Part shown: piece by piece, positions 23,840 to 32,465 of the stretch | Numbering within the stretch: the stretch's first letter is position 1 | Layout: each line of letters begins with the position of its first letter | Source of the DNA: Caldilineaceae bacterium | Lineage (GTDB): Bacteria; Chloroflexota; Anaerolineae; Caldilineales; Caldilineaceae | Direction of reading: 5' to 3' | NCBI GenBank assembly: GCA_022824025.1 | Contig: JAJEBF010000015.1 | Coordinates: 1 to 59,586 of the forward strand | DNA: 59,586 bases | Position numbers and translations under genes: made by a program | Notes under the pieces: model-generated | Told to the model about the DNA's origin: nothing | Seen by the model: the letters and a program-made list of their open reading frames with translations, nothing else | The model's database searches: none

Positions 23840-24373
23840 TCAGGCGTGGGACTCTTGCGATTGGGCCCAGGAGAGGACGCGCAGCCCGAAGAGGATGAGG
23901 AGAGCGGCGGCGCCAGTCCAGACCCAGAAGCGGAAGAAGGCGCCGCGCAGGGCCCACTGCGCGGAGAGCGCGTCGTTGATCGTTCTGGGGTAGGCCAGCT
24001 CGTGCCGTTCGTCGATGGCCACGTTGGTGAAGCGCTGCGCGCGGCCGTCGGGCCAGAGAACGGTGAGCGCGTGCGCCTCTTCGTTGTCTTCGAGATCGAA
24101 GAGGACTGTGCGGTTGGCCGCGTCTACTTGCGCTTCCACCGTTTCAAATTCGAGTTCAAGCGAGAGCATCGCGCCGTTGGTGGTGTAGATGTCGTCTTCG
24201 GGCACGGTAAAGGCGACCCAGTGATGGCCTTCGGGCACGTCCGCTTCGTAGATTTCGGCGTCGGGCATCCCGACTTCGAGCGCATCGCGCACCGGAATCC
24301 AGAGGAGGAGGGCGGCCGCAATCAGCGGCAGCAGGAAGAGCAGAAGACGTTGCTGGGAAGAAAGTGTCAACAT
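23840..24373 (-). CDS. Membrane-anchored protein between hyuA and hyuB, unknown
   Basis: This 177-aa protein has a transmembrane helix at each end: 'LLLFLLPLIAAALLLWIPV' near 10-28 and 'WTGAAALLILFGLRVLSW' near 152-169. Between them lies a beta-rich soluble domain of about 120 residues with 'MLSLELEFETVEAQV' and 'ALTVLWPDGRAQRF'. The soluble part should face the outside. I do not recognise the family. It sits in the same direction between the two hydantoinase subunit genes, but the physical link may be accidental. Confidence 0.65.
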   Translation of the reverse strand: MLTLSSQQRLLLFLLPLIAAALLLWIPVRDALEVGMPDAEIYEADVPEGHHWVAFTVPEDDIYTTNGAMLSLELEFETVEAQVDAANRTVLFDLEDNEEAHALTVLWPDGRAQRFTNVAIDERHELAYPRTINDALSAQWALRGAFFRFWVWTGAAALLILFGLRVLSWAQSQESHA

Positions 24374-24485
24374 CGCACAACTCCGATAGGAAGTTTATCT
24401 CTATTTCGGTCTCCGGTTTCGCCAGCCTGGCAGAGCCGTCCGGAGGTCGGAACTATGATAACACAGCCGGGCCGCAAGACCAGCT

Positions 24486-26663
24486 TTAGCCACCCGCGCG
24501 CGCCAACAGAAGATTGTGCCTTTCGTCGATGCTGGCCGACCAGCCGGGCCCGACGACGGTGGTGGTGTCGAACTGGAAAACGATGGCGGGGCCTTCGAAA
24601 CGGTGGCCGGGTCGGAGGCGGACGCGATCATAGCAGGATGTAGTCGTGGGGCCGTCCGGGCCGAACCAGACCGGCTTGGCGGTCACGCGCGCTGCGTCCG
24701 GGTCGGGCGGGCCGAGCGGCTCTTGCGGCAGATTCAGCTGGGCGCCGGAGCCGGTCGCGCGCAGGCGGACGGCGACGGATTCGACTGTTTCGGAGAGCAT
24801 GGCGTAGCCGTAGCGGGCTTCGTGGGCCGCGTGAAAGGCCTCGATTGCGCGCTGCACCGCGTGAGATGCCTGGGCGGGGCTGGGCGCGGGGAGAGCCAGG
24901 GGAACGGAGAGCTCGTAGCTCTGGCCGCGGTAGCGCAGGTCGAGAGAGGCATCCAAAGCGGGGGCGTGGACGCCTTCCGCGGCGAGCACGGCTTTCACCC
25001 GCCTTTCCAAGGCAGCGGCGCTTTCCTGCAGGGGGGCGGGGTCGTCGACAAGGCTGCTTGCTTCGAGCAGCAGAGCGCGGGAGGACTCGTGGACGACGTC
25101 CGCGATCAGGAGGCCCAGGGCGCTGAGCACGCCGGGGCTGGGAGGCAGAAGGATGCGGGGAATGCCGAGAGCGTCGGCCAGGTCGCAGGCGTGAAGGGGG
25201 CCCGCGCCGCCGAAGGGCACGAGGGTAAAGGTACGCGGGTCGTGTCCCCGCTCGACAGAGACGCGGCGCAGCGCGCGTTCCATGCGGGCGTTGGCGACCC
25301 GGACGACGCCAAGCGCGGCCTCGTGCGAAGAGAGTCCGCCGAGTGCCGCGCCGAGGTCGGCCAGGGCGGCTTCAGCGGCGGCTGCGTCGAGCGCCATGGC
25401 GCCGCGGCCGCCGAGAAACTGGCTGGCGTCCAGGCGTCCAAGGACGAGATTGGCATCAGTGACGGTCGGCTGCTGACCGCCGCGGGCATAGCAGACAGGA
25501 CCGGGCACGGCGCCGGCGCTCTCCGGGCCGACGCGCAGGCCGCCGCCTGCGTCCACGCGCGCCAGGCTGCCGCCGCCCGCGCCAACAGTGTGAATGTCGA
25601 TGATCGGAAGCCGCAAGGGGAGCCCGGCAACCTCGCTCTCTGTGGTGCGAGGAATGCGGCCGGGGCAGAGGGCCACGTCGGTGCTGGTGCCGCCCATGTC
25701 GAAGGTGATGATGCGGGGGCCCTGGCGGCTGACTTGGGGCCCGGTTTGCGCAGTTGAACTGCCGGCGTCGGCAGGATCCGCGTCCGCCGAGCCGGCAAGC
25801 TGCGCCAGGCGGAAAGCGCCGACGACGCCGCCGGCGGGGCCGCTGAGCACAAGGCGGGCCGGTTCGCTTGCGGCCTGGGCCGCGCCGATGGCGCCGCCAT
25901 TGGATTGCATGACCCTGAGGGGAACGCGGTCCCGCTGCCGCCCTGTGTTGTGGGAAGGCCGTCCCGCGGATTCGGCCAGGGCCTCTGTGAGATGGTCGAG
26001 GTAGCTGCCCACGAGCGGAAGCAAATAGGCGTTGATGACGGTGGTTGCGGTGCGCTCATACTCACGGTATTCCGGCAAAATATCGCTGCTGAGCGAGATG
26101 GCAAGGCGCGGGCAGGCTTTGCGCACGATCTGCGCGGCGCGCCGTTCGTGGCGGGGGTTGCGAAAGCTGTGGAGAAAGCAGACAGCGAGACTTTGGGGCG
26201 CGGCCGAGGCGATTTCGGCTGCTGTTCGGGCGAGGGCCTCTTCATCCAAGCCGGTGAGGACTTTGCCCTGAAAGTCCAGCCGTTCCGCGGCCTCGAAGCG
26301 CAGATCAGGGGTGACCAGGGGGTGCGGCCGGCTCTGATGGAGGGCGTAGAGGTGGGGTCTGTTCTGACGGCCGATCTCGATCACGTCGGCGAAACCGGCG
26401 GTGGTCAGCAGAGCGGTACGCGCCCCCCGGCGCTCGAGCAGGGCGTTGGTGGCAATGGTTGTGCCGTGTACGAGCTCGGCGTCAACAGCCGCCTCTCCCC
26501 CGGCGGCAGTCACGACTCCCAGATGGGAAAGCCCGGCCAGAATCGCCTGGCTCTGATCGGCGGGCGTTGTGGCCTCTTTATACGCCAGCAGTTGGCCGTC
26601 TCGCAGGAGCGCAAAATCAGTAAAAGTTCCGCCAACATCGATTCCAACCAGAGTCGTGGGCAT
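24486..26663 (-). CDS. hyuA: Hydantoinase A/oxoprolinase family subunit
   Basis: This 725-aa ATP-binding subunit shows the actin-like ATPase signatures. 'VGIDVGGTFTDFAL' is at the N-terminus, 'HGTTIATNALLERRGARTAL' near residue 65, 'VLSGPAGGVVGAFRLAQ' near 265, 'ITFDMGGTSTDVAL' near 305, and 'VGAGGGSLARVDAGGGLRVG' near 345. It pairs with HyuB for ATP-driven opening of hydantoin or 5-oxoproline rings. ATG 26663 is preferred because AGGA lies nine bases before it; two upstream in-frame ATGs are closer to or before that site. It follows the molybdopterin-domain gene by 60 bases. Confidence 0.9.
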   Translation of the reverse strand: MPTTLVGIDVGGTFTDFALLRDGQLLAYKEATTPADQSQAILAGLSHLGVVTAAGGEAAVDAELVHGTTIATNALLERRGARTALLTTAGFADVIEIGRQNRPHLYALHQSRPHPLVTPDLRFEAAERLDFQGKVLTGLDEEALARTAAEIASAAPQSLAVCFLHSFRNPRHERRAAQIVRKACPRLAISLSSDILPEYREYERTATTVINAYLLPLVGSYLDHLTEALAESAGRPSHNTGRQRDRVPLRVMQSNGGAIGAAQAASEPARLVLSGPAGGVVGAFRLAQLAGSADADPADAGSSTAQTGPQVSRQGPRIITFDMGGTSTDVALCPGRIPRTTESEVAGLPLRLPIIDIHTVGAGGGSLARVDAGGGLRVGPESAGAVPGPVCYARGGQQPTVTDANLVLGRLDASQFLGGRGAMALDAAAAEAALADLGAALGGLSSHEAALGVVRVANARMERALRRVSVERGHDPRTFTLVPFGGAGPLHACDLADALGIPRILLPPSPGVLSALGLLIADVVHESSRALLLEASSLVDDPAPLQESAAALERRVKAVLAAEGVHAPALDASLDLRYRGQSYELSVPLALPAPSPAQASHAVQRAIEAFHAAHEARYGYAMLSETVESVAVRLRATGSGAQLNLPQEPLGPPDPDAARVTAKPVWFGPDGPTTTSCYDRVRLRPGHRFEGPAIVFQFDTTTVVGPGWSASIDERHNLLLARAGG

Positions 26664-26723
26664 CGTGGACATTCCTGAAGGTGGGCGCAAGGTCGGCGTT
26701 GCCTGGCCGGCGGCTGGCGGCTG

Positions 26724-27245
26724 CTATCGGTCTGAAACGATGCGCACCTGCGCCACCCACTTCACCTGCCGCAGGGCGTCGTCGGTTTCGCTGGGGACGA
26801 TGAGGCGGACGAGGCCGTCGGCCCGCGACAGCGGTCGGCCGTCGAGCGTATGCGCGAGAATGATTGGCCGGGCCGTGGGTTCGGTCAGCTCGCGGCGCTG
26901 TGCGCGCGTGCCGAAACCGTCGCCGCTGACCACCTCCACCTTCGTCCAGTCGCCTTTCCAGAGCAGGTCGACGAGATCCAGCAGGCGCAACCCGGTGAAT
27001 GAAAAGGGGCCGGAGGCGCCGTGACCGGTGGAGACAATGTAGCAGTTGGGTAAGGTCACCTGCTCTGCTGAGGCCGGGCGCTCGGCGACACGATCGGTAG
27101 GCGCGAAATCCAGGCTGCGCAGGGCTGCGGCGGCGATGCGGCGGGATGTGCCGTCGGGAAAATGGACGGTCAAATCAGCGTCGGGCGAGGGCGGCAGGGG
27201 ATTGGGCTCGTGCGAGTGCGGGGCCAGTGGATCGTGGGCGGTCAC
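26724..27245 (-). CDS. Molybdopterin-binding oxidoreductase-domain protein
   Basis: This 173-aa protein resembles the sulfite-oxidase-type molybdopterin-binding domain. It has 'LPNCYIVSTGHGASGPFSFT' near residue 72, with a Cys where the metal-ligand Cys may lie, 'GLRLLDLVDLL' just after, and 'ADGLVRLIVPSETDDAL' near the end. It is shorter than full enzymes and lacks a signal peptide, so it may bind cofactor without being a complete oxidoreductase. GTG 27245 overlaps the ClpS stop by four bases (GTGA), which fixes the start and shows translational coupling. A longer frame upstream runs antisense through clpS and is rejected. Confidence 0.65.
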   Translation of the reverse strand: MTAHDPLAPHSHEPNPLPPSPDADLTVHFPDGTSRRIAAAALRSLDFAPTDRVAERPASAEQVTLPNCYIVSTGHGASGPFSFTGLRLLDLVDLLWKGDWTKVEVVSGDGFGTRAQRRELTEPTARPIILAHTLDGRPLSRADGLVRLIVPSETDDALRQVKWVAQVRIVSDR

Positions 27246-27646
27246 GATTTCGGTTCCATCGAGAAAGTGAGGGGGTAGCCGGCGGCACGGGCGAGGGCGT
27301 GCGCGTCGCTGATCAGTCGATTGGCCTCGGACTGGGGGCGGGAGCAAACCGGGGCCAACCCTTTGGAATGCGCCTCCCAGGTAACGGTTTCGGCAATTTC
27401 TCGGGACAGACTGAAGATGCGGCCCAGTGTATCAACGACAAACTCGTAGGGCGTCACGTCATCGTTGTGGACGAGAATGGTCCATGGCTCTTCTCTGGCG
27501 GTGTCGACGGCCGAATCCGCGTCCGGATCGACGCGGGTCTGGGCGTCGGCATTCGCGCCGGGTCCTTGCGGCGCCGGGCCGAAAGAGAGGCCGTGCGAGG
27601 GCGCTGTCGGCGGCGGGATCGATTGGGACGAGTGACTCTCGAGCAT
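27242..27646 (-). CDS. clpS: ATP-dependent Clp protease adaptor ClpS
   Basis: ClpS delivers N-degron proteins to ClpAP or ClpCP. The C-terminal 80 residues are the ClpS core: 'WTILVHNDDVTPYEFVVDTL' with the Asn-Asp-Asp of the substrate pocket, then 'VTWEAHSKGLAPVC' with the His that contacts the N-degron. The first 50 residues are a Pro/Ala-rich low-complexity extension, longer than usual. Start ATG 27646 ('MLESHSSQS') is plausible but has no SD. It is coupled to the molybdopterin-domain gene by a GTGA overlap. Confidence 0.85.
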   Translation of the reverse strand: MLESHSSQSIPPPTAPSHGLSFGPAPQGPGANADAQTRVDPDADSAVDTAREEPWTILVHNDDVTPYEFVVDTLGRIFSLSREIAETVTWEAHSKGLAPVCSRPQSEANRLISDAHALARAAGYPLTFSMEPKS

Positions 27647-27860
27647 AGAGCAGAAAGTAACACAGTGAGGGTGAAATGGGCAAGATTCTTGCGTGATCCG
27701 GGTCGTCAGTTTTGCGATGCCGGCGACCTGGGTTGCTCGACGGGAGGGAATCTCTCTGCACAACAGCAGGGGTCAGGGAAGCGACCATTTGCGCCGGGTC
27801 ATAACATGAGATTGCTTTGGCAGGCGACGAACTGGGGCCAGGCAGGCGCTGTTTTTTGAT

Positions 27861-27889
27861 TTGTCCGGACGTGAAGGCCATGCTATACT
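27861..27889 (+). promoter_or_regulatory. Candidate promoter of the ABC ATPase gene, long leader
   Basis: TTGTCC and TATACT (27884-27889) are 17 bases apart in the 610-base gap between divergent clpS and the ATPase gene. The message would have a leader of about 360 bases. The leader contains GGTCGC/GCGACC inverted repeats at 27922-27944, but no recognisable riboswitch or gene. Confidence 0.45.
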
Positions 27890-28256
27890 GCCGCTGTCCT
27901 CTAATTCTCCTTTTGAGTTGTGGTCGCTCGGCGACTTGGCGACCGGCAACTCCTATCCGACATTTTGCTGTGCGTTTCGCGTGCCTCAGCGCTGTGCTTG
28001 CGCCATCCGGCGGTAGCATTGCCTCTGAATCCAATTTGGATCCGCGCTGCGAAGCAGCGCGACAACCACTGTCACGCTTTCCTCTTTGTGGACGGTTTTG
28101 GCAACGAGTCCCGCCAGGCGGAAAGGAGTTTGTGCTCGCCTCCGTTTGCGCGACCGAACAGTTCTGCCGCAGAGAAGAAAGTGTATCAGGCTCACCGGCA
28201 TCCGAAGCCAAAGAGGTAGGTGAGCCCAATCTTCACCAAAGGAGCAAAGTACCCAA

Positions 28257-29363
28257 ATGGCAAGTGTAACCTACGAACATGTCTACAAGCGCTTCGGCGA
28301 TGTTGTGGCCGTCAATGACCTGTCGATTCACGTCGAGGACAAGGAGTTCCTGGTCTTTGTCGGTCCTTCTGGCTGCGGCAAGACGACCAGCCTGCGCCTT
28401 TTGGCCGGTCTGGAGGAGATCACGGAAGGGCAGATCCTGATTGGCGATCGCATCGTCAACGATGTGCCGCCGAAGGATCGGGACATTGCGATGGTGTTCC
28501 AGAGCTATGCTCTCTACCCGCACATGAGCGTCTATGACAACATGGCGTTTGGCCTGAAGTTGCGCAAGACGCCCAAGGATGAGATTCAGAGACGTGTGGA
28601 AGAGGCCGGCGGGATTCTGGGCATTGAGCATCTGCTTGACCGCAAGCCGAAGCAGCTTTCGGGTGGACAGCGCCAGCGTGTCGCGGTTGGCCGCGCGATT
28701 GTGCGTGAGCCGGCGGTTTTCCTCTTCGATGAGCCGCTGTCGAACCTCGACGCCAAGCTGCGTGTCCAGACGCGTGCGGAGATTTCCAAGCTGCACCAGC
28801 GCCTGGCCACGACCTTTATTTATGTGACGCACGACCAGGTGGAGGCGATGACGATGGCCTCCCGGATCGCGGTGATGAAGGAAGGCGTTTTGCAGCAGGT
28901 CGATTCGCCGCAGAACCTGTACGACCATCCGTCGAATATCTTTGTTGCCGGCTTCATCGGCAGCCCGAGCATGAACTTCTTCGATGCCACGCTGGTGGAG
29001 AGCGATGGCAAAATGGAGGTAAACGCGGGCGGATTCCGGCTGGATGTGCCTGGAGATAAGGCGACAGAGTGGCGCGAGCATTTGGGCAAAGAGGTTATCT
29101 TCGGCATTCGCCCGGAAGACATCCACTCGAAAGAGTTTGCGCCACCGCAGATTCTTGAGTCCGACATGTCTGCTGGGGTTGATGTTACCGAGCTGATGGG
29201 CAATGAGATCTTCCTCTACTGTTTGACGCCGGATGACAAGCAGTTTATTTCCCGCGTCGATCCTCGTGTCCGTGTCTCCACGGGCGACAGTATCGAATTG
29301 GCGGTCAATATGGCCAACGCGCACATATTCGATCCCAAGACGGAGCTGTCACTGGCCAGCTAA
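28257..29363 (+). CDS. MalK/UgpC-type ABC transporter ATPase
   Basis: This 368-aa ATPase belongs to the sugar-importer (CUT1) class. Walker A is 'GPSGCGKTTSLRLLAG' near residue 37, the signature 'LSGGQRQRVAVGRA' near 135, Walker B 'AVFLFDEPLSNLDAKLR' near 153, and a C-terminal TOBE regulatory region carries 'FGIRPEDIHS'. Such ATPases often serve several sugar importers from a distance. The following operon is peptide-type and has its own ATPases, so this gene probably works with permeases elsewhere. AAGGAG precedes the ATG by 12 bases. A strong hairpin follows the gene. Confidence 0.9.
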   Translation: MASVTYEHVYKRFGDVVAVNDLSIHVEDKEFLVFVGPSGCGKTTSLRLLAGLEEITEGQILIGDRIVNDVPPKDRDIAMVFQSYALYPHMSVYDNMAFGLKLRKTPKDEIQRRVEEAGGILGIEHLLDRKPKQLSGGQRQRVAVGRAIVREPAVFLFDEPLSNLDAKLRVQTRAEISKLHQRLATTFIYVTHDQVEAMTMASRIAVMKEGVLQQVDSPQNLYDHPSNIFVAGFIGSPSMNFFDATLVESDGKMEVNAGGFRLDVPGDKATEWREHLGKEVIFGIRPEDIHSKEFAPPQILESDMSAGVDVTELMGNEIFLYCLTPDDKQFISRVDPRVRVSTGDSIELAVNMANAHIFDPKTELSLAS

Positions 29364-29376
29364 GTCTGAAACGCGA

Positions 29377-29421
29377 GAAGCGGGAAGTGAGGGCCGGTCC
29401 GGTATCCTCGCTTCTCGCTTC
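29377..29421 (+). terminator. 16-bp stem-loop after the ATPase gene
   Basis: GAAGCGGGAAGTGAGG (29377-29392) pairs with CCTCGCTTCTCGCTTC (29406-29421) with two G-U pairs and a 13-base loop. T-rich sequence follows. It separates the MalK-type gene from the peptide-transport operon. Confidence 0.7.
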
Positions 29422-29544
29422 TGTCCTTTCGCAGTTCCCCTCTTTTTGCCAAGAGCCCCTTGCGCCTCTCGCTGGATGCAAGCAGGGCCTATGATGGGCC
29501 AGTTTCTCCTCAAGAAAAGAACACATCAAAAAAGGGACCAAGTC

Positions 29545-31359
29545 ATGAGATCGCCTTATCGATTGACCATTCTTCTTGTGTTGCTCACAGTCCTCTTGGC
29601 GGCATGCGGCGCAGACACGACCGAGCCGGCCGCTGCGGACGCGCCGGCCGCGGAAAGCGAGAGCCAGACGGAGGAGATGGGAACGCCGGAAGACTATCTC
29701 AATGCTTCACGCGAGGAGACCGTGATTCTGGACCGCACAAGCCCGCTGCAGGGGTCTGACAACTGGAATCCCTACGTGCGCGGCAGTGCAGTCGGTTGGG
29801 GCTATACGGAGTTTTCGGACGTGCTGACACTGCTGAACTACGGCAGCGGCGAGATCGAAAACTGGTTGGCCGAATCCCTGACTCCCAACGAAGATCACTC
29901 TGTCTGGACGCTTACACTGCGCGCAGGCATTACCTGGCAGGATGGCACGCCCTTTACGGCAGACGACATCGTTTTCTCGACCGAGTTGCAGATGAATAAC
30001 GATGCGCTCGGCCAGCATTTTGCCTACCAGGAATGGATCGAATCGGTCGAAAAGGTTGACGACCTGACGGTTGTGTACAATCTCAAAAAGCCGAATGTAC
30101 GCTTCAAGCTGGAGCGCTTCTCCGATAACATCTGCGGTGTCGACTACTTCGTCCCCAAGCATATCTGGGAAGATGTCGAAGATCCGGCAACGTTCAAGAA
30201 TTTCGATTTGGAGAAGGGGTTGCCGATGGGCACCGGCCCATACATTCTGGCCAAGGTCACTGAGAATGAAACGATCTGGGTGCGCAACGACAACTGGTGG
30301 GCAGCCGAAATCGGCTTGAAGAAGCTGCCGGAACCGAAGAAACTGGTCATGTCCTACACCGGCACCGAGGAAGTCCGACTGGCGACCGCGATCGAGGACG
30401 ACTATGACGGTCTGCACGATATCACCTTTGGATCGTTCCAGGCATTGGTGGCACAGAATCCCAACTGGATTGCGTTCCAGGATGAGATGCCGTTTGTGTG
30501 GCCTGATCCGTGCGCGCGCAGTCTCTCTGTCAACAATTCGATCGAGCCATGGAACGACAAGGATATGCGCTGGGTGCTCAACTATGTGATGGACCGCCAG
30601 CAGATAATCGATATCGCGTATGAAGGCACATCGATTATGGGCCCGTATCCTTTCCCGCTCTATCCCTCGATGCAGAAGTTCGCGGATCTGGTGCCGGCCG
30701 AGACGATCGCCAAGTTCACCCAGCCCAATCTGGCCGCGGCCGAGGAGATTCTGCTCGCCAAGGGGTATGAAAAATCGGGCGACTATTGGTCGAAGGATGG
30801 AGAAGAATTGGGCCTGGAGATTCAGGTATACGAAGGCATCAGTGAGTTGGAGCGTGTCGCCGACGTATACGCGGAGCAGCTGCAGCGTTTCGGCATCAAT
30901 GCCGTCAAGGTAAATCTGATCGGCGGCACATGGGTGGAATACCTGGACACGGGCAACTACGAAGCGCAGAGCGGCTGGCAGACATGCGGCTCGATTGTCG
31001 AACCGTGGAATACGCTGCGCACGCTACGCGCCGATGAGGTGCCCCCACAGGGCGAACGTCACCAGCTGCCTCACTCCAACCGCTTCCGCTGGCATAACGC
31101 CGAGTTTTCTGAACTGGTGGACCAGATAAGCGAGCTGGGTTGGGACGATCCGTTGTTGTACGAACTCACGGCACGCGCCCTGGAGATCTATTACGACGAG
31201 ATTCCGGCCATCCCCACAGCCCAGTCCAAGAAACTGGTGCCATTCAACACCACCTACTGGACCAACTGGCCGACGATCGACAACTACTATCAGAGGCCGG
31301 TGATCTGGTGTCCCAGCTTCGTGGGCATCCTGCCTGAGATTGAATCGACGAGCAAGTAA
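29545..31359 (+). CDS. Peptide/nickel-type ABC substrate-binding lipoprotein
   Basis: This 604-aa family-5 solute-binding lipoprotein has a signal peptide (residues 1-22) ending in the lipobox 'LLAAC'. An Ala/Glu/Thr-rich linker follows, and then the binding domain with 'WTLTLRAGITWQDGTPFTAD' and 'GTGPYILAKVTENETIWVRN', which are characteristic of DppA/OppA proteins. It captures oligopeptides or related solutes outside the membrane for the importer encoded downstream. ATG 29545 was selected by the signal peptide; upstream in-frame sequence is hairpin and low-complexity DNA. A perfect 19-bp stem follows the stop. Confidence 0.9.
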   Translation: MRSPYRLTILLVLLTVLLAACGADTTEPAAADAPAAESESQTEEMGTPEDYLNASREETVILDRTSPLQGSDNWNPYVRGSAVGWGYTEFSDVLTLLNYGSGEIENWLAESLTPNEDHSVWTLTLRAGITWQDGTPFTADDIVFSTELQMNNDALGQHFAYQEWIESVEKVDDLTVVYNLKKPNVRFKLERFSDNICGVDYFVPKHIWEDVEDPATFKNFDLEKGLPMGTGPYILAKVTENETIWVRNDNWWAAEIGLKKLPEPKKLVMSYTGTEEVRLATAIEDDYDGLHDITFGSFQALVAQNPNWIAFQDEMPFVWPDPCARSLSVNNSIEPWNDKDMRWVLNYVMDRQQIIDIAYEGTSIMGPYPFPLYPSMQKFADLVPAETIAKFTQPNLAAAEEILLAKGYEKSGDYWSKDGEELGLEIQVYEGISELERVADVYAEQLQRFGINAVKVNLIGGTWVEYLDTGNYEAQSGWQTCGSIVEPWNTLRTLRADEVPPQGERHQLPHSNRFRWHNAEFSELVDQISELGWDDPLLYELTARALEIYYDEIPAIPTAQSKKLVPFNTTYWTNWPTIDNYYQRPVIWCPSFVGILPEIESTSK

Positions 31360-31368
31360 GATCGCGAC

Positions 31369-31415
31369 AATGGTTGGCGGTCGGCGGTAGGTAACGCCGC
31401 CGACCGCCAACCATT
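31369..31415 (+). promoter_or_regulatory. Perfect 19-bp stem-loop between binding protein and permease
   Basis: Bases 31369-31387 pair without mismatch with 31397-31415 around a 9-base loop. It starts 9 bases after the binding-protein stop and ends 12 bases before the permease ATG. Such stems in importer operons keep the binding-protein message abundant and lower permease expression. No U-tract follows, so it is a processing or attenuation stem rather than a full terminator. Confidence 0.75.
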
Positions 31416-31427
31416 GAGATTCTGCCC

Positions 31428-32444
31428 ATGCGCGGACTGACGAAAGAGTACGTTCTGCAGCGGTTCCTGATGTATCTCCTGACCATCTGGTTGGGCTCTA
31501 CGTTGATCTTCGTGATCCCGCGTCTGGCGCCGGGCGACCCGGTGAGCGAAATGGTCGGCCGTCTTTCGCTGGATGCGGGCTATATTGAGAACGCCGACAA
31601 GCTGATCGCCAGCTGGAAGGCCCGTTTCGGGCTGGATGCCCCGATTCATGTGCAGTATTTTCGCTATTGGGGCAACGTGTTTCGGCTCAATTTCGGGTAT
31701 TCACTGTCGCACTTCCCGACCGAAGCGTGGTCAATGGTCAGCAGGGCATTGCCGTGGTCGCTGGGTCTGCTTACGGTGTCGACCGTGCTCTCCTTTTCCA
31801 TCGGCGTGACAGTTGGATCGCTGATGGGCTGGCGGCGCACGCCGCGTTGGTTGCAGATGATCCTGCCCAGCAGCTTGGCCTTCACTGCGATCCCATACTT
31901 CATGTTCGGTATCATGCTGATCTATCTCGTTGCTTTTGAGCTGGACTGGCTGCCGGCGACGGGGGCCTACTCGCGCCGTGTCGATCCCGGATGGAATCTG
32001 CCTTTCATCAAGAATATGCTCAGTCATGCCATTCTGCCGGTGGTGTCGATTGTGCTGACGTCGATGGGCGGCTGGGCGCTGGGAATGAGGGGATTGATGA
32101 TCAGCGTCAACAACGAAGATTACTTTTTGCTGGCGCAGGTCAAAGGTCTGTCGCCGGCGCGCATCTTCTTTCGGTACGGCGTCCGCAACGCGATTTTGCC
32201 GGCGTTGACCGCGCTGGCGCTGGGGCTGGGGGGGTTGATCAGCGGTTCGATCCTGGTCGAGTTCATCTTCGCCTACCCGGGCACCGGCTATACGCTGTAT
32301 CAGGCAATCATCTCTCAAGACTATACGGTGACCCAGGCCATCGCCAATCTGATCATCCTCGTGACTGCAACGAGCGTTTTCCTGCTTGATCTGCTCTACC
32401 CCTTCATCGACCCGCGCATTACCTACAAGAGGACTATGCGCTAG
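31428..32444 (+). CDS. DppB-type ABC permease
   Basis: This 338-aa permease has six predicted transmembrane helices and the DppB/OppB layout. An extended N-terminal loop carries 'PRLAPGDPVSEMVGRLS'. The permease domain has the cytoplasmic ATPase-contact region 'QVKGLSPARIFFRYGVRNAI' near residue 240, and 'ILVEFIFAYPGTGYTLYQAI' near 280. It forms the translocation channel together with the permease half of the next protein. Confidence 0.9.
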   Translation: MRGLTKEYVLQRFLMYLLTIWLGSTLIFVIPRLAPGDPVSEMVGRLSLDAGYIENADKLIASWKARFGLDAPIHVQYFRYWGNVFRLNFGYSLSHFPTEAWSMVSRALPWSLGLLTVSTVLSFSIGVTVGSLMGWRRTPRWLQMILPSSLAFTAIPYFMFGIMLIYLVAFELDWLPATGAYSRRVDPGWNLPFIKNMLSHAILPVVSIVLTSMGGWALGMRGLMISVNNEDYFLLAQVKGLSPARIFFRYGVRNAILPALTALALGLGGLISGSILVEFIFAYPGTGYTLYQAIISQDYTVTQAIANLIILVTATSVFLLDLLYPFIDPRITYKRTMR

Positions 32445-32465
32445 GACAAGAAGCAGAAGAGACCA

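Noticed and set aside
24516..25757. 413-codon plus-strand frame opposite hyuA
   Set aside because: No recognisable domain or SD; mirrors the codon bias of hyuA.
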